A DNA stretch of 11,804 bases. Origin: Prevotellaceae bacterium UBA2738. Lineage in GTDB: Bacteria > Bacteroidota > Bacteroidia > Bacteroidales > Bacteroidaceae. The stretch lies in the NCBI GenBank assembly GCA_002353585.1, contig DEJW01000037.1:20329-32132 (forward strand), in the 5' to 3' direction. Each line of letters starts with the position of its first letter. Position 1 is the first letter of the stretch. A program made the translations under genes and the position numbers. Positions 5,751-11,573 of this stretch are shown here, one piece after another. The notes beneath the pieces were generated by a model. It worked only from the letters and a program-made list of their open reading frames with translations, did no database searches and had not been told where the DNA came from.

Positions 5751-8474
5751 TTAGAGGGTCTTCTTTAGTTCTGCGATGGTCTGCTCAAGGGCAGCAATCT
5801 TCTCCAGCGAGTCAGACTCCTTCTTGCGCTCGAGGGCAACGACAGCCTCGGGGGCGTTGGCTACGAAACGCTCGTTAGAGAGTTTCTTCCTTACACCCAT
5901 GAGGAATCCCTGCAGGTGCTTGAGTTGTGCCTCAGCCTTCTCCAGCTCAGCCTCCACGTCGATGAGGTTGCCAAGCGGAACGGCATACTCGCGGGTGCCA
6001 ATCATGAATGCTGATGAGCCTTCGCCCTTCTGCTCCACGTAACTGATGCCTTCCAGTCCAGCCATCTTCTTGATGATAGGACCTATGGCAGGACACTTGG
6101 TGATAACCTTCTCGTCAGCGCTTGCCACCACCTCGAGGGTGAGAGGTTCGCGAGGACCGATATTCTTAGACTGGCGCACTCCGCGCACACCAGAGATTAT
6201 CTGCTTAGCCTCCTCAAACTGTGCCATAATCTTCTCGTCAGCCTCAGTAGGAGCGTCGAGTTTGAATACGTCAAGCATCAATGCCTCGCCATCCTTGCGG
6301 TCTGCTATGTGTTGCCACAGTTCCTCAGTGATGAATGGCATGAATGGGTGGATGATGTGGAGCAGTTTGTCGAATATGTCGAGCGTAGCCTCCAGCGTCT
6401 CCTTGTCTATAGGACACTGGTAAGCAGGCTTTATCATCTCCAGATACCAGCCAGAGAACTCGTCGGTAAACAGTTTGAATGCAGCCATCAGCGCCTCGTT
6501 CAGACGGTACTTGTCGTAGTCGTCGTTTATCTCAGCGTAAGCACTTCTTATTTTGGCGTTCATCCACTCGATAGCCTTCTTGTTTGACTCAGAGGCGGCC
6601 TCGTTGCTCACCTCCCAGCCCTTAACCAGACGGAAGGCATTCCACATCTTGTTGCAGAAGTTCATACCCTGAGCCGAGAGGGCATCATCATACAGAATAT
6701 CGTTGCCAGCAGGAGCAGCGAGCATCATACCCATGCGCACACCGTCGGCACCAAACTTCTCAATCAGTTCGAGTGGGTCAGGCGAGTTACCGAGTGACTT
6801 ACTCATCTTTCTTCCCAACTTGTCGCGTACGATACCAGTGAAATAAACATTGCGGAAAGGTATCTGCTTCTGGTATTCGCAGCCAGCCATTATCATTCTT
6901 GCCACCCAGAAGAAGATGATGTCGGGACCAGTAACCAGCACGGCAGTGGGGTAGTAATAGTTTATCTCCTCGTTGCCTGGGTTGTTGATACCGTCGAAGA
7001 GTGATATAGGCCACAGCCATGAAGAGAACCAAGTGTCAAGGGCATCCTCGTCGCGCTTCAGTTGGTCGGCTGTTATGCTTGGGTCTATCTCCTTAGCTTT
7101 CTTCAGTGCCTCTTCCTCGTTGAGTGCCACCACATAGCGCTCTTCCTCGCCCTCAGCTGTTGGCAGGAAGTAGGCAGGAATGCGATGTCCCCACCACAAC
7201 TGACGTGAGATACACCAATCTTGTATATTTTCCAGCCAGTTCTTGTATGTGGTAACATATTTTGTTGGGTAGAACTTCAGTTCGCCGCTCAGCACAGGAG
7301 GCAGAGCGATGTCGGCCATGTGCTTCATGGAGAGGAACCACTGCTTGCAGAGGCGTGGCTCAACGGCAGTGTCCTGATTGCGCTCTGAATAGCCCACCTT
7401 ATTATCATAGTCCTCAACCTTCTCCATCAGTCCAGCAGCCTCAAGGTCTATGGCTATCTGCTTGCGCACCTCCATGCGGTCCTTGCCTACATACAGTCCT
7501 GCAGCCTCAGAGATGGTGCCGTCGGGGTTGAATATATCGATTATCTCAAGGTTGTGAGTCTTGCCCAGAGCATAGTCGTTCACATCGTGAGCAGGAGTAA
7601 CCTTCAAGCAGCCAGTACCAAACTCGATGTCAACATAGCGGTCCTCTATCACTGGGATAACGCGGTTTACCAGCGGAACAATCACCTTGTGACCCTTCAG
7701 CCACTGGTTCTTCACGTCCTTAGGGTTTATGCACATAGCCGTATCGCCCATAATGGTCTCAGGACGTGTGGTAGCCACAACAGCATAATAGCCCTTCTCG
7801 TCCTTGTGGAACACCTCGCCCTCAGCGCCAGTCAGCTTAACAGGGTTCGTGTCAGCATCAGCTACGTAATACTTCAGGTGATACAGCTTTGATTTCTCTT
7901 CTCTGTATATCACCTCTTCGGTAGAGAGCACCGTCTGAGCCTTTGGGTCCCAGTTCACCATGCGCAGACCTCTGTAGATGTAGCCCTTGTTGTAAAGGTC
8001 AACAAACACCTTCATCACCGACTCAGAGCGCTTCTCGTCCATAGTGAAAGCCGTGCGGTCCCAGTCGCATGAAGCACCCAGTTTTCTCAGTTGCTTCAGT
8101 ATTATGCCACCATGCTCGTTAGTCCACTCCCATGCGTGCTCCAGGAACTGCTCTCTGGTCAGGTCACGCTTTCTGATGCCTTGCTGAGCCAGCTTGTTCA
8201 CCACCTTAGCCTCAGTAGCGATAGAGGCGTGGTCGGTGCCAGGCACCCAACAGGCGTTTTTGCCATCCAGACGAGCCTTGCGGATGAGGATATCCTGAAT
8301 GGTGTTGTTGAGCATGTGACCCATGTGTAGCACACCCGTCACGTTAGGCGGTGGAATAACAATAGTGTAAGGTTCTCTGCCGTCAGGCTTACTTGCGAAC
8401 ATCTTGTGGTCTGTCCAGTACTTATACCATTTGTTTTCTACCTCCTGTGGGGAGTATTTGCTTGCTAATTCCAT
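5751..8474 (-). CDS. valS: Valyl-tRNA synthetase
   Basis: Charges tRNA-Val with valine; class Ia aminoacyl-tRNA synthetase, cytoplasmic. The 907-residue product has all landmarks: PPPNVTGVLHMGH (41-53, HIGH motif as HMGH), WVPGTDHA (76-83), the editing domain with TTRPET (235-240) and DIEFGTGCLKVTPAHDVND (282-300), WCISRQLWWGHRIPA (420-434), DTWFSSWLWP (480-489), and GRKMSKSLGN (554-563, with KMSKS at 556-560). An anticodon-binding helical domain follows, then a C-terminal coiled coil (about 838-907) rich in Glu, Lys and Leu. No frameshift is visible. The ATG at 8474 is preceded by a good -7 element and no Shine-Dalgarno sequence. It is the first gene of the probable valS-membrane protein-hisB unit. 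No T-box-like leader fits in the short 5' region. Confidence 0.98.
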   Translation of the reverse strand: MELASKYSPQEVENKWYKYWTDHKMFASKPDGREPYTIVIPPPNVTGVLHMGHMLNNTIQDILIRKARLDGKNACWVPGTDHASIATEAKVVNKLAQQGIRKRDLTREQFLEHAWEWTNEHGGIILKQLRKLGASCDWDRTAFTMDEKRSESVMKVFVDLYNKGYIYRGLRMVNWDPKAQTVLSTEEVIYREEKSKLYHLKYYVADADTNPVKLTGAEGEVFHKDEKGYYAVVATTRPETIMGDTAMCINPKDVKNQWLKGHKVIVPLVNRVIPVIEDRYVDIEFGTGCLKVTPAHDVNDYALGKTHNLEIIDIFNPDGTISEAAGLYVGKDRMEVRKQIAIDLEAAGLMEKVEDYDNKVGYSERNQDTAVEPRLCKQWFLSMKHMADIALPPVLSGELKFYPTKYVTTYKNWLENIQDWCISRQLWWGHRIPAYFLPTAEGEEERYVVALNEEEALKKAKEIDPSITADQLKRDEDALDTWFSSWLWPISLFDGINNPGNEEINYYYPTAVLVTGPDIIFFWVARMIMAGCEYQKQIPFRNVYFTGIVRDKLGRKMSKSLGNSPDPLELIEKFGADGVRMGMMLAAPAGNDILYDDALSAQGMNFCNKMWNAFRLVKGWEVSNEAASESNKKAIEWMNAKIRSAYAEINDDYDKYRLNEALMAAFKLFTDEFSGWYLEMIKPAYQCPIDKETLEATLDIFDKLLHIIHPFMPFITEELWQHIADRKDGEALMLDVFKLDAPTEADEKIMAQFEEAKQIISGVRGVRQSKNIGPREPLTLEVVASADEKVITKCPAIGPIIKKMAGLEGISYVEQKGEGSSAFMIGTREYAVPLGNLIDVEAELEKAEAQLKHLQGFLMGVRKKLSNERFVANAPEAVVALERKKESDSLEKIAALEQTIAELKKTL

Positions 8475-8506
8475 GCGTTCTTATGTATTATTTACGAATT
8501 TAGCTG

Positions 8507-8514
8507 CAAAGGTA
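8507..8514 (-). promoter_or_regulatory. valS -7 element (TACCTTTG)
   Basis: The minus strand reads TACCTTTG, matching TAnnTTTG, with a predicted start near 8500 and a leader of about 25 bases. At the -33 position there is only ATTG, supplied by heptamer array D. Confidence 0.65.
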
Positions 8515-8520
8515 CAAAAA

Positions 8521-8548
8521 ATAATTGATAATTGACAATTGACAATTG
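8521..8548. repeat. Heptamer array D (upstream of valS)
   Basis: Four 7-base units on the plus strand: ATAATTG, ATAATTG, ACAATTG, ACAATTG; shifted, these read ATTGATA and ATTGACA. The array begins six bases upstream of the valS -7 element and covers the -33 region, the same arrangement as array B at uxaB. Confidence 0.85.
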
Positions 8549-8555
8549 AAATTTT

Positions 8556-8576
8556 GGCAAAATAAATTCTTTTGCC
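8556..8576. terminator. Possible terminator hairpin downstream of the macro-like gene
   Basis: GGCAAAA and TTTTGCC form a perfect 7-bp stem around a 7-base loop, 17 bases past the stop of the macro-like gene on the minus strand. The T-rich tail is weak (AAAATTT), so this is a tentative terminator separating that gene from valS. Confidence 0.4.
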
Positions 8577-8593
8577 CTAAAAAATATCTTTTC

Positions 8594-8968
8594 TTACCAC
8601 CCCTCGGGCAACACTATATTATCCATATCATGCGCTTTGGCGAAGAGTGGGGAAATCTCCTCATCCCTAAAGCCTGCAATGCCACACCCTATGCGAGTTA
8701 CGAGGAAGGTAAGGTCCTGATGCTCCTCAGCAAACTTGATGAATTCGTCCACATAGGGACGGATGGTCTCCACCCCTCCCTGCATAGTGGGAATGGCGTA
8801 GCTCTGACCTTGCAGACCAACACCTTGTCCCATGATAGCACCAAACTTAAGGTAAGCCACACGAGCGGCTCCACCACCATGCATGCCTCCCAGGTTACTG
8901 CCAAACACAAAAATCTCGTTAGGCTTCAGTTCCGTAATAAACTCTGGAGTAGTTCTCTTATTGCTCAT
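8594..8968 (-). CDS. Macro-domain-like protein (A1S_2505 / phage-associated family)
   Basis: A 124-residue single-domain protein resembling the small macro-domain-like family annotated in phages and bacteria as A1S_2505. Visible blocks are EIFVFGSNLGGMHGGGAARVA (split: EIFVFGSN at 18-25 and a Gly-rich loop to 36), GAIMGQGVGLQGQSYAIPT (43-61) and FLVTRIGCGIAGF (88-100), then EEISPLFAKA. Macro domains bind ADP-ribose or related nucleotides, so a role in ADP-ribose metabolism or phage interaction is an inference. The ATG at 8968 is preferred over one at 8995, because the latter lies inside the -7 box. Its first 16 codons and promoter are duplicated at 9758-9850. It is divergent from the gene at 9096. 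Confidence 0.82.
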   Translation of the reverse strand: MSNKRTTPEFITELKPNEIFVFGSNLGGMHGGGAARVAYLKFGAIMGQGVGLQGQSYAIPTMQGGVETIRPYVDEFIKFAEEHQDLTFLVTRIGCGIAGFRDEEISPLFAKAHDMDNIVLPEGW

Positions 8969-9049
8969 AATTCTATTTGGTTTTAGTTTCTGCAAAAGTA
9001 CAAAAAAATGTTGAGATTACGTTTTCTGCTCCACTTTTTTTGTTGTTTC
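8919..9049. repeat. Duplicated segment, copy 1 (promoter and 5' end of macro-like gene)
   Basis: Matches 9758-9895. The first 55 bases (8919-8973) are identical to 9758-9812 and cover codons 1-16 plus the bases just upstream. The remaining part is alignable with short insertions and deletions and includes the -7 element and an A/T-flanked GAG...CTCC motif. Copy 1 is the functional one, since its reading frame continues. Confidence 0.92.
8993..9000 (-). promoter_or_regulatory. -7 element of the macro-like gene (TACTTTTG)
   Basis: Minus-strand TACTTTTG fits TAnnTTTG, with a predicted start near 8986 and a very short leader of about 18 bases. No TTTG lies at the -33 distance. The same box recurs in the second copy at 9843-9850. 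Confidence 0.6.
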
Positions 9050-9070
9050 GGAAAATAATTCTTAACTTTG
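9039..9070 (+). promoter_or_regulatory. Promoter of the 9096 gene (TTTG - 20 bp - TAACTTTG)
   Basis: TTTG at 9039-9042 and TAACTTTG at 9063-9070 match both Bacteroidetes promoter boxes with a 20-base spacer. The predicted start near 9077 leaves about 18 bases before the ATG at 9096. The -33 box lies at the edge of the duplicated segment. Confidence 0.75.
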
Positions 9071-9095
9071 CTCCACGAAATCTTAAATCACAAAG

Positions 9096-9530
9096 ATGAA
9101 GCGTACACAAGAAGACTATTATAAGGAAAGTAAGCGTTTAAGAGCAGAAGTTATACAACAAGCAGAACTCCTGAAGGAGACTCCTCTTCGTTTTAGCATT
9201 ACCAACGGCATAACTATGAATGTTGAGGTCACGAAATCAGACCTTAAGACTATTGTTAGCAAAAACGTTAATGATGATAAGTTTAATGCGATAAAGAATG
9301 TACTTGCTAAAGATATTTTCGGATATTTAAAGAAAGCAGAATATCTTGGTTGGAGACCTGTGGCTGAGAAAAAGCATTTTGAAAGTGCATATTTTGCCTA
9401 CTTCAGTAGAGAGTTGGGATGTAAAACAATCTTATGTATGCGCAAGATTACAGATAGCGGCATATACAAGCCATATGCCATAATCAATGAGCACACCTTC
9501 AATCTTACTATAGGCGAATTAAGAAAATAG
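9096..9530 (+). CDS. Small soluble protein of unknown function
   Basis: A 144-residue protein that I cannot assign firmly. The N-terminus is a charged helix (MKRTQEDYYKESKRLRAEVI), followed by RFSITNGITMNVEVTKSDLKTI, a helix with KNVLAKDIFGYLKKAEYLG (68-85), and a beta-rich C-terminal part with HFESAYFAYFSRELG (94-108), TILCMRKITDSGIYKPYAI (111-129). This last pattern, an aromatic strand followed by a strand and a [YF]-A-I strand, is loosely like the LPD3/PBECR nuclease-like domains of phage and polymorphic toxin proteins, but no catalytic residues can be named. There is no signal peptide or membrane helix. It is more AT-rich than the core genes, has a strong promoter of its own, is divergent from the macro-like gene and is followed by two structured repeats. 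Confidence 0.7.
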   Translation: MKRTQEDYYKESKRLRAEVIQQAELLKETPLRFSITNGITMNVEVTKSDLKTIVSKNVNDDKFNAIKNVLAKDIFGYLKKAEYLGWRPVAEKKHFESAYFAYFSRELGCKTILCMRKITDSGIYKPYAIINEHTFNLTIGELRK

Positions 9531-9533
9531 AAA

Positions 9534-9588
9534 CTCCGTCTTAACAAGTCGCTTGCCGATACAAACGGGGCTCTTGTCCTAGACGGAG
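9534..9588. repeat. Structured repeat, copy 1 (conserved core, stem CTCCGTCT/AGACGGAG)
   Basis: A 32-base core (9545-9576) identical to 9610-9641 sits inside a hairpin: CTCCGTCT (9534-9541) pairs with AGACGGAG (9581-9588), and ACAAG (9544-9548) with CTTGT (9573-9577). It begins four bases after the stop codon of the 9096 gene. There is no T tract after it. Confidence 0.75.
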
Positions 9589-9594
9589 CGTTGG

Positions 9595-9657
9595 AGTGTC
9601 AACATCTTGCAAGTCGCTTGCCGATACAAACGGGGCTCTTGCCCTATGCGATACACT
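9595..9657. repeat. Structured repeat, copy 2 (same core, different paired stem)
   Basis: The same 32-base core, 65 bases after copy 1. Its inner stem is GCAAG (9609-9613) with CTTGC (9638-9642), so both members of the first base pair have changed together relative to copy 1 (A-T to G-C). The outer stem is AGTGT (9595-9599) with ACACT (9653-9657), unrelated in sequence to copy 1, and is followed by five T residues, so it may also terminate the 9096 transcript. Confidence 0.7.
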
Positions 9658-9667
9658 TTTTCTTCTG

Positions 9668-9686
9668 ATGCAAAGGTAAGAACTTT
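9668..9686. repeat. 19-base direct repeat, left copy
   Basis: Nineteen bases identical to 9899-9917. On the minus strand it contains TACCTTTG, a -7-like element. The two copies bracket the segment that holds the truncated duplicate of the macro-like gene. Confidence 0.85.
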
Positions 9687-9735
9687 TTTTATTACCTCCA
9701 AATTTTTTCTTTATTTTCTTTCCACAATATGTGTA

Positions 9736-9807
9736 TCACACAAGAAAAGGATACTTTTTAGGCTTCAGTTCCGTAATAAACTCTGGAGTAGTTCTCTTAT
9801 TGCTCAT
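9736..9807 (-). pseudogene. Truncated duplicate of the macro-like gene 5' end
   Basis: An ATG at 9807 starts MSNKRTTPEFITELKP, identical in DNA to codons 1-16 of the macro-like gene at 8968, then diverges (KKYPFLV) and stops at 9736. Everything after codon 16, including the whole Gly-rich nucleotide-binding region, is missing. The -7 element TACTTTTG is retained at 9843-9850, so a short transcript and a 23-residue peptide are possible. It is most simply a partial duplication. Confidence 0.85.
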
Positions 9808-9895
9808 AATTCAGCCTCTTTTATGATGGTTTTAGTTTTCTGCAAAAGTACAAAAAAAGTGGAGATTACGTTTGATGCTCCACTTTTTTGTTGTT
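9758..9895. repeat. Duplicated segment, copy 2
   Basis: Second copy of 8919-9049. Identity is complete over the coding 55 bases; the upstream part has small insertions and deletions. In this copy the distal end has become a near-perfect terminator-type palindrome (9853-9889), whereas copy 1 has a degenerate version. Confidence 0.92.
9853..9889. terminator. Bidirectional terminator hairpin
   Basis: AAAAAAGTGGAG (9853-9864) and CTCCACTTTTTT (9878-9889) form a perfect 12-bp inverted repeat around a 13-base loop, with T tracts on both strands. On the minus strand it lies 27 bases beyond the stop of the secreted-protein gene and is its likely terminator. Confidence 0.75.
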
Positions 9896-9898
9896 TTA

Positions 9899-9917
9899 AT
9901 GCAAAGGTAAGAACTTT
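9899..9917. repeat. 19-base direct repeat, right copy
   Basis: Identical to 9668-9686. Its last two bases fall in the stop codon of the secreted-protein gene (9916-9918). Confidence 0.85.
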
Positions 9918-10629
9918 ATTTCATTATCTTTTTCCCATCTTGTATTGTAATGCCTTTGGTTTCAGCGTCAACTTCCACACCTGTGATGTCGTATGTCTTT
10001 GACGATTGTAATTCCGCTTTGGCACTCGTTTGTTTTATCCCTGTAGCGTAATCAGTTAAAATTTTGGCAAGGCTGAGTACTTTCCATTTATATCCATTAA
10101 CGCCCAAGTCACTATCATACTGAGTCCCTATTAAATAAAATAATTCTTCGCTATAACAACTTGGTGTCCAGCCACTTCCTATTTCATAAACAACATCACC
10201 TTTTTCATTAACCAAATTATTGTTTATGCTAAACAAATAATCAAAGTCTATGTCAATCTGAACTCCTTCACTTTTCAATTCTTCCAGTTTTTCTCGTAAA
10301 TATATAGCACGCAATACATTTTCTCCAAATCTTGTGGAATAGAATCGACCAATGCCCCACTCACTTGACACATTTTTGAATTTAGCTAACTGAGTAAGCC
10401 CATTTTCATTAATTGCACTAACTGTAGCAATTTTCTTACTCTCATCGACTTGTATGATACATGGAGACATTACTATTTTTTCATTACTTGCTGTTGGAAT
10501 AGCTACAAAAGAACTACATCTTGCTGCTACCTGAAAGGCTTCTATATGTTCCTTTAAATACGAGTCTGCATCAGCGAAAGAGAATAAAGATACTAAAAGG
10601 AGTGTTAATGTAAATAATGTTTTTTTCAT
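9916..10629 (-). CDS. Secreted or periplasmic protein of unknown function
   Basis: A 237-residue protein with a clear Sec signal peptide: MKKTLFTLTLLLVSLFSFA, with likely cleavage after about residue 19. I do not recognise the mature domain; it is mixed alpha/beta with EWGIGRFYSTRFGENVLRAIYLREKL (90-115, in part helical) and GSGWTPSCYSEELFYLIG (151-168), and has three cysteines (38, 57, 158). The last 25 residues (YDITGVEVDAETKGITIQD then GKKIMK) resemble the short Y-D-x-x-G...KG-[IL]-x-I-x-x-GKK tail common at the C-terminus of exported Bacteroidales proteins. The ATG at 10629 is chosen because the signal peptide begins there; an in-frame TTG at 10695 would bury it. Its start overlaps the stop of a 42-codon upstream ORF (ATGA). 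AT content is higher than in the core genes. Confidence 0.75.
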   Translation of the reverse strand: MKKTLFTLTLLLVSLFSFADADSYLKEHIEAFQVAARCSSFVAIPTASNEKIVMSPCIIQVDESKKIATVSAINENGLTQLAKFKNVSSEWGIGRFYSTRFGENVLRAIYLREKLEELKSEGVQIDIDFDYLFSINNNLVNEKGDVVYEIGSGWTPSCYSEELFYLIGTQYDSDLGVNGYKWKVLSLAKILTDYATGIKQTSAKAELQSSKTYDITGVEVDAETKGITIQDGKKIMK

Positions 10630-10754
10630 AATAAATTTAAAATAAAAAAGGCGGAACTGCTCAAGTGCTTTTCCGCTTTCTCTGGCCACCGCCAAGTCGC
10701 CATCATCTCAAGAAAAGCAATGAACAATTCACGCCATATAGCGTGAACCATCAT
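10626..10754 (-). CDS. Candidate leader ORF, 42 residues, overlapping the secreted-protein start
   Basis: An ATG at 10754 (or 10751) opens a 42-residue frame, MMVHAIWRELFIAFLEMMAT then WRWPEKAEKHLSSSAFFILNLL. Its TGA (10628-10626) overlaps the ATG of the secreted-protein gene in the ATGA arrangement. It is rich in Trp, Met and Phe and has no recognisable domain. Its start lies within the right arm of the 107-base hairpin and its last third crosses the terminator-like hairpin. Whether it is translated is unknown; the overlap is the main support, and chance is a real alternative at this length. Confidence 0.4.
   Translation of the reverse strand: MMVHAIWRELFIAFLEMMATWRWPEKAEKHLSSSAFFILNLL
10644..10676 (-). 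terminator. Terminator- or attenuator-like hairpin before the secreted-protein gene
   Basis: On the minus strand GCGGAA (10676-10671) and TTCCGC (10656-10651) form a stem, followed by CTTTTTT. It lies only about 15 bases upstream of the ATG at 10629 and inside the leader ORF. It could end a separate small RNA or attenuate the downstream gene. Confidence 0.55.
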
Positions 10755-10796
10755 AGCTTGTTCTTTGAGATTAGAATAATTGGCGGTAATTCGAGA
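10689..10796 (-). ncRNA. Long nested hairpin in the leader (candidate structured RNA)
   Basis: A 107-base stretch pairs from end to end: ACCGCCAA (from 10688) with TTGGCGGT (to 10796), ATCTCAAGAA with TTCTTTGAGAT (one bulge), AGCAATG with CATAGCT (one mismatch), and a perfect TTCACGC/GCGTGAA tip (10728-10734 with 10741-10747) around CATATA. It is downstream of a strong minus-strand promoter. On the same strand further upstream there is a GGACT-GAT-AGTCC hairpin (about 10810-10822). I do not recognise a known riboswitch or RNA family. Confidence 0.5.
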
Positions 10797-10955
10797 AAGT
10801 CAAGAACAAGGACTATCAGTCCAAGTATAATAAGTTAGTGAGCAGCATCGCCAGGGTTAATAATAAAGTTAATAAATTTGGCGTGCTTTCTGCACCATTA
10901 GTTAAGATGTCGTCATAGGCTTTAATGTTTTGTTATTAGTTGATGTAACACTCTG

Positions 10956-10987
10956 CAAAATTAAGAAATTATTTTTGTTTCTCCAAA
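10956..10987 (-). promoter_or_regulatory. Leader promoter (TTTG - 20 bp - TAATTTTG)
   Basis: On the minus strand TTTG (10987-10984) and TAATTTTG (10963-10956) match both consensus boxes with a 20-base spacer, the same spacing as the promoters at 9039 and 11574. A start near 10949 would give a leader of about 320 bases before the secreted-protein ATG. Confidence 0.7.
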
Positions 10988-11043
10988 CAAAGGGATAGAA
11001 AAAAGCGTATCAGGGCTTCATAGGGGAGAAGGGTGGTTTCTTT

Positions 11044-11081
11044 CACTTTGTTAGCGAAACGGCATTTTTCCTGACAAAGTG
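11044..11081. other. Strong isolated hairpin
   Basis: CACTTTGTTAG (11044-11054) pairs over 11 bp with CTGACAAAGTG (11071-11081), with one G-U pair and a 16-base loop. No T tract follows. It lies in the non-coding stretch between the leader promoter and the tRNA genes; no gene is visible there. Confidence 0.45.
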
Positions 11082-11256
11082 TATTCTTCTTAAAGCCTGA
11101 GAGTGGAGAATTTGGAGGCGAGTGGGAAGTTGGCTTCAAATTCGGGAATCTCGCGATTTTTGTAACGGGTTGGTAGTCAAGGGTTTGAAAAACTGGGTGA
11201 TTTTTATGCTGCGATTTTAGCATAATAATCTGCGAATAAGGGTTGGATTTTTGGTT

Positions 11257-11319
11257 GCAGAAGCATTGCTTTTGCATGCAGAAGTAATGCTTCTGTCTCT
11301 AAAAGTAATGCTTTTATAG
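11257..11319. repeat. Three tandem 21-base palindromic units
   Basis: Units at 11257-11277, 11278-11298 and 11299-11319 share a core AAG-[CT]-A-[AT]-TGCTT and each is a small hairpin: GCAGAAGC/GCTTTTGC, CAGAAG/CTTCTG and TAAAAG/CTTTTA. The stem bases differ between units but pairing is kept. Read on the minus strand the 21-base period gives repeated KALLLET, EALLLHA, KAMLLQP, which I take to be a by-product and not a protein. Confidence 0.75.
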
Positions 11320-11573
11320 TTGGAAATTGAGATTTGCCCGATTTTTGGTTAAAAATGGGGTTTGAAATGCTCCAGATTTGATTTTGGAGTGGGGCATTTT
11401 GAAAAGTCAAAGTGTAAGCAAAAAGGAGTGGAGGAGAGCAAAGTGATTTTTTGACATGGAGGGAGATAGAAGGAGATAGCGCTCGCAGGGCTCGCTTAGA
11501 AGTTAAAATAAGGTTGGAAATTGAGATAAGAGTGGCGATTTGTGCTTTTGCTTAATGAAAAAACTGGTAAAAA
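11320..11573. other. Non-coding stretch with no recognised feature
   Basis: AT-rich sequence between the palindromic units and the tRNA promoter. Short open frames on the minus strand have low-complexity or repeat-derived content and no plausible start context. I see no hairpin, tRNA or promoter here. Confidence 0.6.

Noticed and set aside
8969..8995. Longer start of the macro-like gene at 8995
   Set aside because: The ATG lies within the TACTTTTG promoter element; the ATG at 8968 precedes the family-like sequence.
9534..9657. CRISPR mini-array (37-base repeat, 28-base spacer)
   Set aside because: Only two copies, no cas gene, and the flanks of each copy pair with each other, which explains the sequence as hairpins rather than repeat and spacer.
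9534..9657. Integron attC sites
   Set aside because: Hairpins follow a gene, but the GTTRRRY/RYYYAAC core sites are not present and no integrase is seen.
9607..10002. Plus-strand ORF of 131 residues
   Set aside because: It runs through the structured repeat, the duplicated segment and the antisense of the secreted-protein gene, and has no coding character.
10969..11410. Minus-strand ORFs of 102 and 68 residues
   Set aside because: They overlap the leader promoter, a hairpin and the 21-base palindromes; their sequence is low-complexity and partly the repeat translated, without a promoter.
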